This document shows positions 34,801 through 42,938 of a stretch of 64,000 bases of DNA, piece by piece. Position numbers and translations under genes: made by a program. The notes below the pieces were generated by a model that saw nothing but the letters and a program-made list of their open reading frames with translations, was not told the origin of the DNA and searched no databases. The first letter of the stretch is position 1. Each line of letters begins with the position of its first letter. The stretch spans positions 310,001 to 374,000 of the forward strand of contig NZ_JACHCZ010000005.1 of assembly GCF_014207255.1 (NCBI RefSeq), given 5' to 3'. This stretch comes from Pseudomonas sp. JAI120 (GTDB lineage Bacteria > Pseudomonadota > Gammaproteobacteria > Pseudomonadales > Pseudomonadaceae).

Positions 34801-37800
34801 GGTGTCACCGCGCAGCAGGCGTTCCAGCACTTGCTGGTTGAGGGTCATGCCCACCGGCAGGCGATTGTTGGCGGCTGCATCGGCCAGGGCTTCGGGGCTG
34901 CCGACGTTGATGCTGGACACACCCAGGTTCAGGTGGCGGGTGCCATAGCGCACATCATCGCCCATCTGCAGGGAGCTGTCGGTCAAGGTAACGATGCTGC
35001 CTTCGGAATACAGGGCTGTCTGGCCGCTGCAGGGCGCGCTGTTGCACACGCCTAACTGGATGCCCCCACTGATGACTTCGCCCAATGACGGCGCGGCGAC
35101 TACGTTGAGCAAACCGTTGGACACCGCCAGCACATTGCTCAGGTTGTAGATAAAACCGTCACGTGCGTCGTAGCTGGCCTTGCCCTGGCCTATCGTGTTG
35201 ATCGAGGCGCCTTGTTCGAGCGTAATTTTTCCGGTGGAGGTCAACAGTAATACCTCCGGTGCCGCCAGTTTCGCGCCGTCGCGCAGGATCATGGAACTGG
35301 TGATACTGCTGGGGAGGTTGATGTAGTTGCCACCCTGGCCGTACGTGACATAGGTCACTCCACCGATCAGCAGGCGAGCCGCGCCCATTGCATTCAGGCT
35401 GTCCGCATCCACCGTAATGCCTTTGAAATTGGCGGTAGCCGCGTTGCCTGCCGCGACAATTTCGATGTCCATTCCCAAGCTGCCCTTTTCTTCGTTTATC
35501 AGCGATACGGTACCGCCGTAACCGCCATCAGCGGCCTCGAAGCGGCCGATCCCCTGGAACGAAAAGGCATCCGCACCTGCGCCTGGCCGCAGGGCCAGTT
35601 GCAGGGTCTTGGCATCCACCGGCAGCAGTGCCCGAGGTACACCAAGCCTGGTGGCGTCGGCCACGGCGAACTGTGCGTAGCCGGTTTCGTTGTATTGGGA
35701 GTAACGACGCAACATATCGGCCGACGTGAGAATCACCTGACTGGCCGTACTGTTGCTGATACCGGTATTGGCGATGGACAAGCGCCCTGCCGTGGCCCAT
35801 GAGCCATTACGCAACGCCTGGGTCGCACCGTCGGCGCCCATCCCGGCCAGGCCGTTGATCTCGAGCCGGAAAGCCCCAGGCATCAACGCATAGGTGGACG
35901 GCATCAGGGTATAGGTGCCGGCCGACAGGCCCGGCACGCCGGCGCCGATTGTGATCTGCTGGCCGATCAACGGATCGACCGCGCCACCTTCCGGCGCCAC
36001 CGGTGCATAGCCCGGTTGCACGCCCGGCACAATCGCATAGATCGGGTTGGTGCTCAGACCCGGCAGTACAAACCCGCCGTTCGCACCGAACTGTACCAGT
36101 GGGTTGTAACGTGCATCGGTAGAGCCCCCGCGCCCGGAAGTAAATCCGGCGCCGAGCAGTTCGCCACCGCCGGACAGATCCACCGTCGCCTGCGGCAGCA
36201 CCGTCAACTGCTGGCCACCGAGAATCACCCCAACGTTCAGGCTGCCCGCACTGTTGCCGCCACCCTGGCCGATAAACGTCACTGTCTTGCCGTTGTACTT
36301 GTAGATCTGGCCATCCACGGTACCGCCGTAAGGCAATACCAAGCCCTTGCCACTCACCGAAGTGATGCTGCCCGGCAGCAGTTGCACGTTGGTAGAGCCC
36401 AGGTTGCCAATCTCGATCAGCCCCAGGGGCGCACGCACCACGCCGCCCTGCTTGATGGTGGGCCCGCCCAATTGCAGACGACCAAAGGCCGAGTAAGGCA
36501 TGGCGGCATTGCTGTCACCGGTGCGTGCGATGGTCAGGGTGCGTGTCGGATCGTAATTGAAGCCTGTGCCATTGCTGGCAGCATTATTCACATAGCCCGC
36601 CAGTACCCGGGCGCCGACTTCAGTCGCCGGGTACAACTGCGCCGCACGCAGGGTCATGTCACCACTGGTCACTAATTGCGTGCTGATGCCCTGGGCAATC
36701 ACATCTGCCCCCGCCCCCGCCAGGAAGCGCAAGTCGCCCTGGCTGGTCAGTTGCACATCATCAAACCCACGCCGTTCAAGACTGGCCTGGCTGTTGTCGG
36801 GCCGCAACAGATAGCTCTTGTTGCCGAACACCACATTGCCACGCACGTCGATCAGGTTGGCGTTGGCGTTGAACTGCGCCGTGGTGGCCAGCACCGATGG
36901 ATTGGGCAAAACCGGCACTGCACGGGTATAGGCCTCCTTGCCGGTTTCTGCGGGTGCGAGCAGGCCGGCCAACAACAGGTATGGCGCCGACAGGTTGACC
37001 CGCGAACTGGCCGCCGCGTTTTCACTGAGGTTATAGCTGCCACCGTACAGGCGCAGGCTCTGGCCCATGCTCAACGACACATCACCGTCAAAACTCAGCA
37101 AGCCGTTGCTGAGCAGCGCAAGATTGTCAAAGCCGCCGGCGGTGACCTGGTCCACCCCGAGATGGCCATGGCCGTATTCCAGGCTGGCGTTCGGGCTGGT
37201 TTGATGGGTCTGGCTGAGCACCAGTTCACGCACTTTGAGCACACTGTCGTTGACGCCGGCCTTGAGGTAATACGGGCTTTCCAGCGCAAGGGCCAAGCTG
37301 CCGCCCGCCGCCCCCGCCCCGCCCGCACGGGCAACGAAGCTGCCGTCCAGGTACAGGCCGTTGTTCGACGCAAAGCTGATACTGCCGCCATTGCTGGACA
37401 CCGGCACACGGCCCTGACCGGGCACGTCGAGCATCGCCTGGGCACCGGACGCGTCCAGGCGCGCGCCCTCACGGACCACCACAAACACATCGCCGGCACT
37501 GGCAATCCCGGTGGTCAGGTTGATATCGCCGCCAATGCTGATCTTGCCGCCATTGAGGACCTGACCGTACACGTTGCCCCGATTGCTCACCGCCGTGACC
37601 GCTCGCGATGCAACGTCGATCAACGCATCTTCGCCCACCCAGATCGAGCGGTCATGGCCAGCGGCGATCGGCTGTTCCCAGGCCTTTGGTGACACACTCA
37701 GTCCGCCCAGGCTGACACTGCCGCCCCAGGCATTGAGGCTGCCATTGAGGGTCAATTGGCCGACGCTGCGCAGGTTGATGCCCTGGCCGGGGTCGACGTT

Positions 37801-40800
37801 GATCACCGCACCCCGGCCCACAGTCAAGGCGGTGGTCGCCAGTTGTGCGGCGGTGGAATCCTTGGAGCCGGCCGTCAACGTGAGGCTGGCACCGCGACGC
37901 TGGGTCAGAACGCCTTGGGTCGGGTTTTCTTGGTAGAGCGCCGGCGTCCAGCGCTCCAAGGCCGTGGCGGGGTCGCTGCCACTCGGCGCGGCCAGCGTCT
38001 GCTCGCCCAAACGGTAGACCGGTGTAGTGACATCCACCTGAGTGCCATTCGTGACGAGCAGCCCTTCGTTGCCGGTAATGTCATAGGCCGAGAAGCCCTT
38101 GTTGAAGAAATCGCCCGACAGTTGCACGGTACCGACGTCGGGCGCGGTGGCGCTCTCGCCGATCTGTACCTTGCGCGCCTGCAACGCCAGGGTGCCGCCG
38201 CCATTGACGCCATAGCCGCGAATCTCGCCGTCCAGCACCAAGGAGCCGAGCGCGCCCAAGGTCACGTCGCCGCCCTTGCCGCCGGTGAGCTTGCCATCCA
38301 CGCCGAGGGTGGCCCCGGAAGACGCATCCACCACGCTGTCGGCCGCCAGGTTCACGTTGCCGGTGCCGCGCAGCGATACCTTGCCGCCGTTCACATACGC
38401 CACGCCTTCGCGGTTGTTCGGGTCCAGCATCAGGTTGTTCCAACGCCCGGTGGCGTCCAGCTTGACGCCTTCGGCCACATCGACCCGCCCGCTGCCCGCG
38501 AGGATCACATCGTCGAGCGCATTGCCGGAATTGAGATTGACCTGATTGAGGATGTTACCCGAGTTGATGGTGCCGCCATGGGCCGTGAGGTTGGCGTTGA
38601 TGTTGACCACAGGCCCGAACAGGGTGATCTCGCCGCCGTCCGCCACATTGAGCGCACCCTTGACGGTGATCTGTTGCGTGACACCGACTTTGATCTGATT
38701 CGTCACACCGACTTTGATCGCCCCCAGTTGATAGCCATTGAGCTGATCACTGTCGAGCACCATCTTGCCCTGGCGATCCGCCGGCAATGCGGTGGTGAGG
38801 TCCAGGCCGTCGGCGATTTTCTGCGTGTTGCGGTCAATCAACACTTCATCGGCAGTGCCGGTCAGCGCATAACGCAGGGTGCCGGTGGTCTTGTTGTAGA
38901 CGGGCGTGTACCCGCCAATGATCAACTGCGCGCGCTGGGCCATGGCCTTCTGGGATTGCTGGTAACCGTCGAGGTTGATGTTCGGCACCTGGGTCTGGCG
39001 ATCGCCCTGGAAAACATCGCTGACCACCTGGCCTTCCAGCACCGCGCTGGTGGTGCCGACCACCAGCTTGCCCGCATCGCGGCCCACCGTGTAACCGCTC
39101 TCGAAACGGCGTTGCTTGGCGATCATCGGGTTGTAGTAGTAATCGGTCTGGCCCCAGCGCTTGCTGGTGTCTTCGTAGCCCTTGTAGAACCCGGAATAGA
39201 GAATATCCCCCGGCGCGTTGGACAGCTCATACAGGCGCCCGTCCGGGCCCTTGAGCCAGGTCTGCTGGATATACCCGGCCTGCACGTCCACGGTGCCGCC
39301 CGAGAGGTTGATCTGCGCGCCCTTTTGAGTCACCACATCCTTGCCGGTAAACGTCACGGTGCCGCCCTGGGCCATCCACTCACCCACCGAGTGGCCCTGG
39401 GTGCCAAGGTAACCACCGACTTCCAGCAGGCCGCCGGCGGTGTACCAGCGATCCGTTGCATAGCCGTTGGTGCCTGCGGGCACAAACACCAGATCGCGCA
39501 GGTCGACCCACACATCGTTGTTGATCAGCTTCCCGTCTTCACGGTTGACCGGCGCGTCACGCTGCTCGTTGCCCTGTACGTTGATCTTGATGTTGTTGGA
39601 CTCCATCGACACCTTGACGCCGACAGCCCCGGATACATCAATCATCGCCCCATCGCGCACCAGACTACGCCCGGCGGCACTGACCGCGACCTGCCCACCG
39701 GTGGCCAGGGTGATCGAGCCTTTCTGGAAATCCACGGTGCCGCCGCTGACGATCTCGATGCGCGACTGGTCGGTACGGTCGGCCACCGCACTGAGGTTGT
39801 TGAACTGCCCGGTGATCAAGTTGGCGGGCATGCCGTCGAGCTTGATCAGGCCATTGCTTTGCTGGCTGTTCAGCGCAGTGCTGCCACTGCTGTCCAACAG
39901 GATCGAAGTGGTACTGCCCTCGCCCAGGGTCACACTGCCGGTGGTGTCGGTGGCGGAATTGAGCAAGTGGATCGTGCCACGGGTGTCCACCGACGTGCTG
40001 GCCAGGGCCACGCCATTTTGCTGCACCTGGTGCCCGGTCAGGGTGATGTCCCCGGTGGACGCCATGATCAGACCGTTGTTGCTGACCTTGCCGGCGCTGC
40101 TGCCAGCCTTGAGGCTGGTGGCGACTTCATTGCCGCGCGTGGTGGAGCGGTCGTTGCCAGTGGTACCGACACCCTTGCGGATGTAGAAGCTGTCGCCGGC
40201 AGCCAGGGTGGTCTGGCCCTTCGCGGTGCTGATAGTACCGGCGTTGTCCACTTCCGAACCCAGCAGCAAGGCATAGCCGCCCGCATCCGTCGAAGTGGCC
40301 GGGTTGTGGGTCTGGATCAGCGCACCGCGCTGCACCTCGACCTTGCCTGCCGCGTCGGTGAAGGTCGGCTGGGTGCCGTTACCATCCACGTAAATACCGC
40401 TCTGGGTGAACTGCTGGTCGGTGATGTTCGCAGCGGCAGCAACGAGGTTGCGTACGTTGACCTGGCTGGTGCCACTGAAGACCACGCCGTTGCGGTTCAC
40501 GATCATCACCGTGCCGGCGCCATTGATCTGGCCCTGGATCTCACTGGGCCGTGCATTCGGGTCGTTGACGCGGTTGAGCACCGCCCAACTGGACTGCTGC
40601 TGGAAATCCACCGTGGTGTTGCGCCCGACGTTAAACGTCTCCCAGTTGAGAATCGCCTTGTCGGCGGTCTGCTCGATACTCACCGTGGTCTTGCCACCGG
40701 ACTGGGTTTGGGTCGGGCCCTTGGCGTTGGTCCAGCCCTGGGTCAGGCTGTTATCCACCTGCAGGCCGCCTTTGCCGAGGCCATCGGGAATCGTCGAGAC

Positions 40801-41136
40801 CTGGCCGAACGCCGCCTGACGCCCCGCCGCTTGTGCTGCCTGCTGCGCCGCAATCGCCGCGACGCTGGTGTTCAAGGTGCTGATGGAACGCGCCAACTGC
40901 TGGTTGACCCGCGCCTGCTGGTTCAGAGAAGGAACCCCCGGCACCTGCCCGGCACTGATCCGCGCCGCCGTCGTCGCCTGGCTCGCACCTTTCTCGGCAA
41001 ACCAGCTGGAACTGAACGCCGTGGCCGCATGGGCATTGCCCGCCACCATCAACAAGGCAATGGCCTGGGCCAGGGGCTTGAGGCGCAGGACAGTTTCTTG
41101 GGCTTTCAGGTTTACCGGTGATTTGCAGCGGACCAT
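28855..41136 (-). CDS. pdtA: giant two-partner secretion exoprotein (filamentous-hemagglutinin family), 4093 aa
   Basis: Secreted or surface adhesin exported by PdtB. Signal peptide 1-37 ending NAHA. The TPS secretion domain at about 120-300 contains the NRNG motif (224-227) within GTVMIVNRNGVVFSG. Thousands of residues of right-handed beta-helix-type repeats follow (recurrent GGxL, VDAS, ITLxAG units). A Pro-Gly repeat segment lies near 2780-2915. The C-terminal 600 residues fit the DUF3739 part of filamentous hemagglutinins and end in an Ala/Gln-rich disordered tail. ATG 41136 is chosen because AAGGAAG lies 7 nt upstream. Size compares with P. aeruginosa PdtA (about 4180). No frameshift seen. 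Confidence 0.93.
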   Translation of the reverse strand: MVRCKSPVNLKAQETVLRLKPLAQAIALLMVAGNAHAATAFSSSWFAEKGASQATTAARISAGQVPGVPSLNQQARVNQQLARSISTLNTSVAAIAAQQAAQAAGRQAAFGQVSTIPDGLGKGGLQVDNSLTQGWTNAKGPTQTQSGGKTTVSIEQTADKAILNWETFNVGRNTTVDFQQQSSWAVLNRVNDPNARPSEIQGQINGAGTVMIVNRNGVVFSGTSQVNVRNLVAAAANITDQQFTQSGIYVDGNGTQPTFTDAAGKVEVQRGALIQTHNPATSTDAGGYALLLGSEVDNAGTISTAKGQTTLAAGDSFYIRKGVGTTGNDRSTTRGNEVATSLKAGSSAGKVSNNGLIMASTGDITLTGHQVQQNGVALASTSVDTRGTIHLLNSATDTTGSVTLGEGSTTSILLDSSGSTALNSQQSNGLIKLDGMPANLITGQFNNLSAVADRTDQSRIEIVSGGTVDFQKGSITLATGGQVAVSAAGRSLVRDGAMIDVSGAVGVKVSMESNNIKINVQGNEQRDAPVNREDGKLINNDVWVDLRDLVFVPAGTNGYATDRWYTAGGLLEVGGYLGTQGHSVGEWMAQGGTVTFTGKDVVTQKGAQINLSGGTVDVQAGYIQQTWLKGPDGRLYELSNAPGDILYSGFYKGYEDTSKRWGQTDYYYNPMIAKQRRFESGYTVGRDAGKLVVGTTSAVLEGQVVSDVFQGDRQTQVPNINLDGYQQSQKAMAQRAQLIIGGYTPVYNKTTGTLRYALTGTADEVLIDRNTQKIADGLDLTTALPADRQGKMVLDSDQLNGYQLGAIKVGVTNQIKVGVTQQITVKGALNVADGGEITLFGPVVNINANLTAHGGTINSGNILNQVNLNSGNALDDVILAGSGRVDVAEGVKLDATGRWNNLMLDPNNREGVAYVNGGKVSLRGTGNVNLAADSVVDASSGATLGVDGKLTGGKGGDVTLGALGSLVLDGEIRGYGVNGGGTLALQARKVQIGESATAPDVGTVQLSGDFFNKGFSAYDITGNEGLLVTNGTQVDVTTPVYRLGEQTLAAPSGSDPATALERWTPALYQENPTQGVLTQRRGASLTLTAGSKDSTAAQLATTALTVGRGAVINVDPGQGINLRSVGQLTLNGSLNAWGGSVSLGGLSVSPKAWEQPIAAGHDRSIWVGEDALIDVASRAVTAVSNRGNVYGQVLNGGKISIGGDINLTTGIASAGDVFVVVREGARLDASGAQAMLDVPGQGRVPVSSNGGSISFASNNGLYLDGSFVARAGGAGAAGGSLALALESPYYLKAGVNDSVLKVRELVLSQTHQTSPNASLEYGHGHLGVDQVTAGGFDNLALLSNGLLSFDGDVSLSMGQSLRLYGGSYNLSENAAASSRVNLSAPYLLLAGLLAPAETGKEAYTRAVPVLPNPSVLATTAQFNANANLIDVRGNVVFGNKSYLLRPDNSQASLERRGFDDVQLTSQGDLRFLAGAGADVIAQGISTQLVTSGDMTLRAAQLYPATEVGARVLAGYVNNAASNGTGFNYDPTRTLTIARTGDSNAAMPYSAFGRLQLGGPTIKQGGVVRAPLGLIEIGNLGSTNVQLLPGSITSVSGKGLVLPYGGTVDGQIYKYNGKTVTFIGQGGGNSAGSLNVGVILGGQQLTVLPQATVDLSGGGELLGAGFTSGRGGSTDARYNPLVQFGANGGFVLPGLSTNPIYAIVPGVQPGYAPVAPEGGAVDPLIGQQITIGAGVPGLSAGTYTLMPSTYALMPGAFRLEINGLAGMGADGATQALRNGSWATAGRLSIANTGISNSTASQVILTSADMLRRYSQYNETGYAQFAVADATRLGVPRALLPVDAKTLQLALRPGAGADAFSFQGIGRFEAADGGYGGTVSLINEEKGSLGMDIEIVAAGNAATANFKGITVDADSLNAMGAARLLIGGVTYVTYGQGGNYINLPSSITSSMILRDGAKLAAPEVLLLTSTGKITLEQGASINTIGQGKASYDARDGFIYNLSNVLAVSNGLLNVVAAPSLGEVISGGIQLGVCNSAPCSGQTALYSEGSIVTLTDSSLQMGDDVRYGTRHLNLGVSSINVGSPEALADAAANNRLPVGMTLNQQVLERLLRGDTQFGAPALETLQLSARDSFNFYGTTTLDTYDAVTGKSLLSNLMLSTPAIYGSGGLNDVATIHTANLIWQGAVAPPVAAVTGGAGSGSGRLDINAERIEFGYGDFAQPSTTKTFDRLALGFANVNLNASERITANHKGSLSVYQSQGAFDAIKGFAYSGGNLNILTPLMTGEAGSVNRITAGGAIDVSASAGAVGKVDGIGGELSLQGDSLRLATAVVLPSGKVTLGARGDVVLTDAASIDVSGRAIAFNDLTKYSAGGEVLLESRAGNVQQAAGSTIDLSAQHNQAGKLRAVAVDGAAGIVDLAGKIIAGSSGDYDAGGTRVPYLAGAVEIQAQRLGGSGTLSDQFAALNQRLNQGQVYGARSFQLKQGDLTIGNDVKANSVNVSIDNGSLRVTGLVDASGERVGSINLAAKQGLTLDGSAVLDAHGTQLRVDSYGKIIDSPNRAIVVLSSGQGQLTLANGARIDLRHGTEAATGNDGRSRGTLELNAPRVGGNDIAIDASGQLTIQGARSIALNGMRTYDDAPTNTDETPNGRPYQVIDQDYLTKVVDPANTNFINAARVNSNLLQKLAGLNNATYGDVFHLRPGVEIISKTPDGDLVVQGDLDLSSYRYASLKSTAKTESGSLTLRAGGDLNIYGSINDGFAAPPATDDDNGWVLRAGIDYTGGTVVVPGSGVTLEVGTVFPAGAALNFDVLTNPLFLLPGTRLPVAATLKQPLVLPAGTVLAAAVRDASGNVLFAAGTLLTQSQTLAIGSVLDAGSLLSTSASVDGLIWPKGVPLATKVTLAASQVLPRGALLPSGTDVKLPGGVESVTLRDAGHPGKNWAIAPMLEEGAQSWSIRLVAGADTEAADSRLLQPHPVSGNLRLADSHYGTFGKGAQVWTEEGSMGWFGDDSMVGQPVDFDAIQYPGVCDDLPEYCVISGEAYTLLVGGSTRFSVIRTGAADLDLLAAGNLSMESLFGVYTAGSSSTGTSPNDPYNLKRALGSNGKVLANAGGNEKLVNADTGSLYRAWYPDTGGNLLLKVGGDLTGNITSPAQNGVGRPVPSDQGQDSANVGNWLWRQGNGLSGSQAQATAWWINFGSYVATDRSDQMVGFTGFGTLGGGNLNVDVGGDAGLISPVSSAALNVNRRSQGLVLAVGSTGRVGADGSVQLTGGGDLNLRVGGAVNPASQTFAEHLNGALVNLRGHVQLTGGALGSLTLRYGNQLKNQSPSEVRAYDPLRATSAFAAGGLSLLPGDATFSLSTRGDLVLQDVADPGRAPQMNALSFVNKGVNGIGQSWFSLWTDRTAVDLFSAGGNLTPLTQTLETDMAAVYPATLRAVAANGSLYYGSASTSNPGDVQPLRALVLAPSSNGQLELLAGDSISGGDLTISRSSAAPDSLATILRPAFAGFLTDQKTAIVGSGNLSSDGNLATLTVSPLFAFGPNTASMAWGDALEPARFYALSGDLLGVNSGRALTITGASDARLGQTFYEGAGPVWMQAGRDIVGSGTRLSGASGGVTDTGQYTFIGNLFVHNSPTDISIASAGRDILYSSFNVAGPGTLELTAGRNIQMEDKVAVNSLGAVAAGDSRPGASIVMQAGMGPNGPDYRRFVEAYLNPANLAQPGESLQGAKVAKTYENELVTWLTERFGFAGDSEQARTYYAALPAEQQRIFARDVYFAELKAAGREYNQDGSVRQGSYVRGRAAIARLFPETDVAGNPITYKGDITMFGGAGVHTNFGGSIQMLTPGGRQTFGIEGAAPPSTAGVITQGAGDIQLYSLGSILLGQSRIMTTFGGSIMAWTSAGDINAGRGSKTTVVYTPPKRVYDNWGNVSLSPSVPSTGAGIATLNPIPEVPAGDIDLIAPLGTIDAGEAGIRVSGNVNIAALRVVNAANIQTQGKSSGVPVSATVNTGAMSSASAAGAAASQAAEDAARSQQAASKQGRPSIMTVEVLSLGSEPLPRDAEPQQKNSSYNPNSPVQVLGAGPLSEQARARLTDEERKQISL

Positions 41137-41219
41137 CGGGGATCTTCCTTCTTTGTTATCACGCAGGGAGCAAGACAGGCTCACGTATGAGGGTTAGGCG
41201 GTTGGCGAGGGGCGGGACT

Positions 41220-41243
41220 GAACTTCTGTCATGCAAAGTTCAT
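41220..41243 (+). promoter_or_regulatory. shared 24-bp motif upstream of pdtA (copy 1)
   Basis: GAACTTCTGTCATG...TTCAT, about 84 nt upstream of the pdtA start; 20/24 identical to 28036-28059 and in the same orientation relative to the gene. CTGTCAT-GCAA-AGTTCAT has PhoB-box spacing on the strand opposite to pdtA. Confidence 0.6.
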
Positions 41244-41280
41244 ATAGGGCTGTTAACGGGTCGAAAAACCGCACAAACGC

Positions 41281-41312
41281 AAAAATCAGCAACGGCACAG
41301 GCCGTTGCTGAT
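41281..41312 (-). terminator. Rho-independent terminator of the DING gene
   Basis: A perfect 12-bp stem (ATCAGCAACGGC 41285-41296 with 41301-41312, loop ACAG) is followed on the minus strand by TTTT. It lies 29 nt after the DING stop and separates that gene from pdtA. Confidence 0.9.
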
Positions 41313-41341
41313 CAGATGGTGCAGGTCGTTGAAAGCGTGGG

Positions 41342-42526
41342 TTACAGCGGACGACCGATACCGTTGCAGACGTTGGTGTTGCCGATGCTCAGGGCGTTGC
41401 TCGCGGTCAGGAAGCTGGCGCGAACGGTGGCTTTCCAAGCGGTTGGCAGCGGAACGAAAGCGTTGGCGGTGATGGCTGCATCGTTGTTGTTGGAGGCGCC
41501 GTAGTGCTTGGTGAAGAAATCACGCACTTGGCTGGTCTGGGTGGCATCGGCGTAGCACTGGCTGAAGATCAGGTTGGTAAAGCCCAGGATCGGGTAGCCT
41601 GTGGTTGGGTAAGGTTGCACACCGGCGGTGTTGTCTGGGCCGAAGACTGGAACCCAGGCGTCCGGGTTGGAACGATCAGCGGCAGCCGGTACCGGTACTG
41701 CGCCGATGGCGGCAGACACGTTGGCGGCGGCTGGCGAAACGCCCTGGGTGTTGGTGGCGACGTTTTTGCCCACGCGAGCCACTTTGGTAGCGTCGTCCAG
41801 GCCGGCCAATGTCGGGGCAGCGAAATCCGGGCTCATGTAGGTGATGCGGCCATCGCCGGCGGCCAGGGCAGTCATTACACCTTGGCTGCCAGTAGCAGCA
41901 ACGGCGCCGGCAGGCAAGCCACCGGAGAAGCTGGTGCCGAAGGTGGTGGTGACGGCGAAGTTGCCTGTTTCTGCGTTGCACTTGGCATTCAGGAAACGGG
42001 TGAACAGCTCAGTGGTGCCGCTGCTTTCGCTGCGATAAACCACAACGATCGGACCGGTACGGCCAGAACCGGAAATCCCGTCCCAGGTCTTGATACGTCC
42101 CGAGAACACGCCGCACAACTCTTGAACGCTCAGGTCTACAGCGGCGGAACCGCTTTTATTGAAAGGAATGGCAACCGAAGTCCCCACCGATGGCACCTGG
42201 ATCAACTTACCCCAGGTCGGTTGCTTGGCAGACGCGTAGGTCGACAACTCAGTGGCGCTCAGCTTGGAGTCGCTGCCCGCCCAGTGCACGTTCTTGTTCG
42301 TCACGCCAGCCTGGAACTTGGTGTAGTCATTGTTCAGGAAGGCTGCCTTGCCGTTACCGCTGCCGACACCGATGTACTGGGCGAAACCGGTGGTGAGTAC
42401 GCCGGAGGTCTGGTACAGCGCTTGTGGCAGGGTGGCACCACCGCCGTTGATGTCAGCCATTGCAGCCTGTGCCGAGCACAGTGCAGCGAGGGTCATGGAT
42501 ACCGCGAGAACGTTGCGCTTAAACAT
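41342..42526 (-). CDS. DING-family phosphate-binding protein / candidate T2SS substrate, 394 aa
   Basis: Signal peptide MFKRNVLAVSMTLAALCSAQAAMA, then the mature N-terminus DINGGGATLPQALYQ that names the DING family (PstS-like fold, binds phosphate tightly). The motif GSGNGKAAF near residue 57 and YRSESSGTTELF near 165 supply phosphate ligands. It closely resembles P. fluorescens PfluDING as I remember it. In P. aeruginosa the gene in this place, lapA (PA0688), encodes a DING alkaline phosphatase exported by Hxc; whether this protein is an enzyme cannot be told from sequence. AAGGAG is 7 nt before ATG 42526. A separate transcript, with its own terminator. Confidence 0.92.
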   Translation of the reverse strand: MFKRNVLAVSMTLAALCSAQAAMADINGGGATLPQALYQTSGVLTTGFAQYIGVGSGNGKAAFLNNDYTKFQAGVTNKNVHWAGSDSKLSATELSTYASAKQPTWGKLIQVPSVGTSVAIPFNKSGSAAVDLSVQELCGVFSGRIKTWDGISGSGRTGPIVVVYRSESSGTTELFTRFLNAKCNAETGNFAVTTTFGTSFSGGLPAGAVAATGSQGVMTALAAGDGRITYMSPDFAAPTLAGLDDATKVARVGKNVATNTQGVSPAAANVSAAIGAVPVPAAADRSNPDAWVPVFGPDNTAGVQPYPTTGYPILGFTNLIFSQCYADATQTSQVRDFFTKHYGASNNNDAAITANAFVPLPTAWKATVRASFLTASNALSIGNTNVCNGIGRPL

Positions 42527-42752
42527 GAAGAATCTCCTTTCGTCGTGTTTGTACGTTTGGGGTAGATGGCTCTTGCATGACGCCATGGCTTCGGTCCCAA
42601 GCCATGTTGCGGGGGTGGCCGGGGGTGAAAACCATGGAGAGAAAGTCGCAGTTTCCGATGACGGTTATAGGAAAAAACCTCGGGAGGAAGGGCTTGATTT
42701 TAAAAAGATTCTCGGGTGTTTTGGTCACGGTTTTGAGCGGTTTGGCGGCAGG

Positions 42753-42770
42753 TGACAGCGAGGTTTCAGC
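42753..42770 (-). promoter_or_regulatory. candidate PhoB box upstream of the DING gene
   Basis: Minus strand CTGAAAC-CTCG-CTGTCAC: two 7-mers with 4-nt spacing as in Pho boxes (consensus CTGTCAT-N4-CTGTCAT), in the gene's own orientation, 226 nt upstream of the start. No convincing -10 was found at the expected distance. The rest of the 412-nt gap 42527-42938 holds only the REP palindrome at 42891. Confidence 0.4.
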
Positions 42771-42890
42771 GTGGGTTTCGTCAAGGCGGCGCGGGCTGTG
42801 ACGCGGGGCCTGGATGTGACGGAATGAGGAACCCGAGGTTGGGGTCTGGCGATACCGGCCCGCCCCAACATCAACTGAACAGACAGGGTC

Positions 42891-42924
42891 CAATGTGGGA
42901 GGGGGCAAGCCCCCTCCCACATTG
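42891..42924. repeat. compact REP palindrome
   Basis: CAATGTGGGAGGGGGC and its exact inverse form a 34-nt near-perfect palindrome just after the hxcS stop (42939). A T-run follows on the plus strand, where no gene is transcribed, so its role as a terminator is doubtful; it may stabilise the 3' end of the hxc mRNA. Confidence 0.85.
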
Positions 42925-42938
42925 GTTTTTTGGTGTGT

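Noticed and set aside
37756..41121. A 1121-codon open frame antisense to pdtA, and many other long antisense frames between 29 and 41 kb
   Set aside because: They are the usual reverse-strand openings of high-GC coding sequence. They lack ribosome binding sites and recognisable domains, while pdtA has a continuous signal peptide, TPS domain and family size.
42926..42931. T-run after the REP palindrome at 42891 as a plus-strand terminator
   Set aside because: No gene is transcribed toward it on the plus strand, and on the minus strand the palindrome is not followed by T residues.
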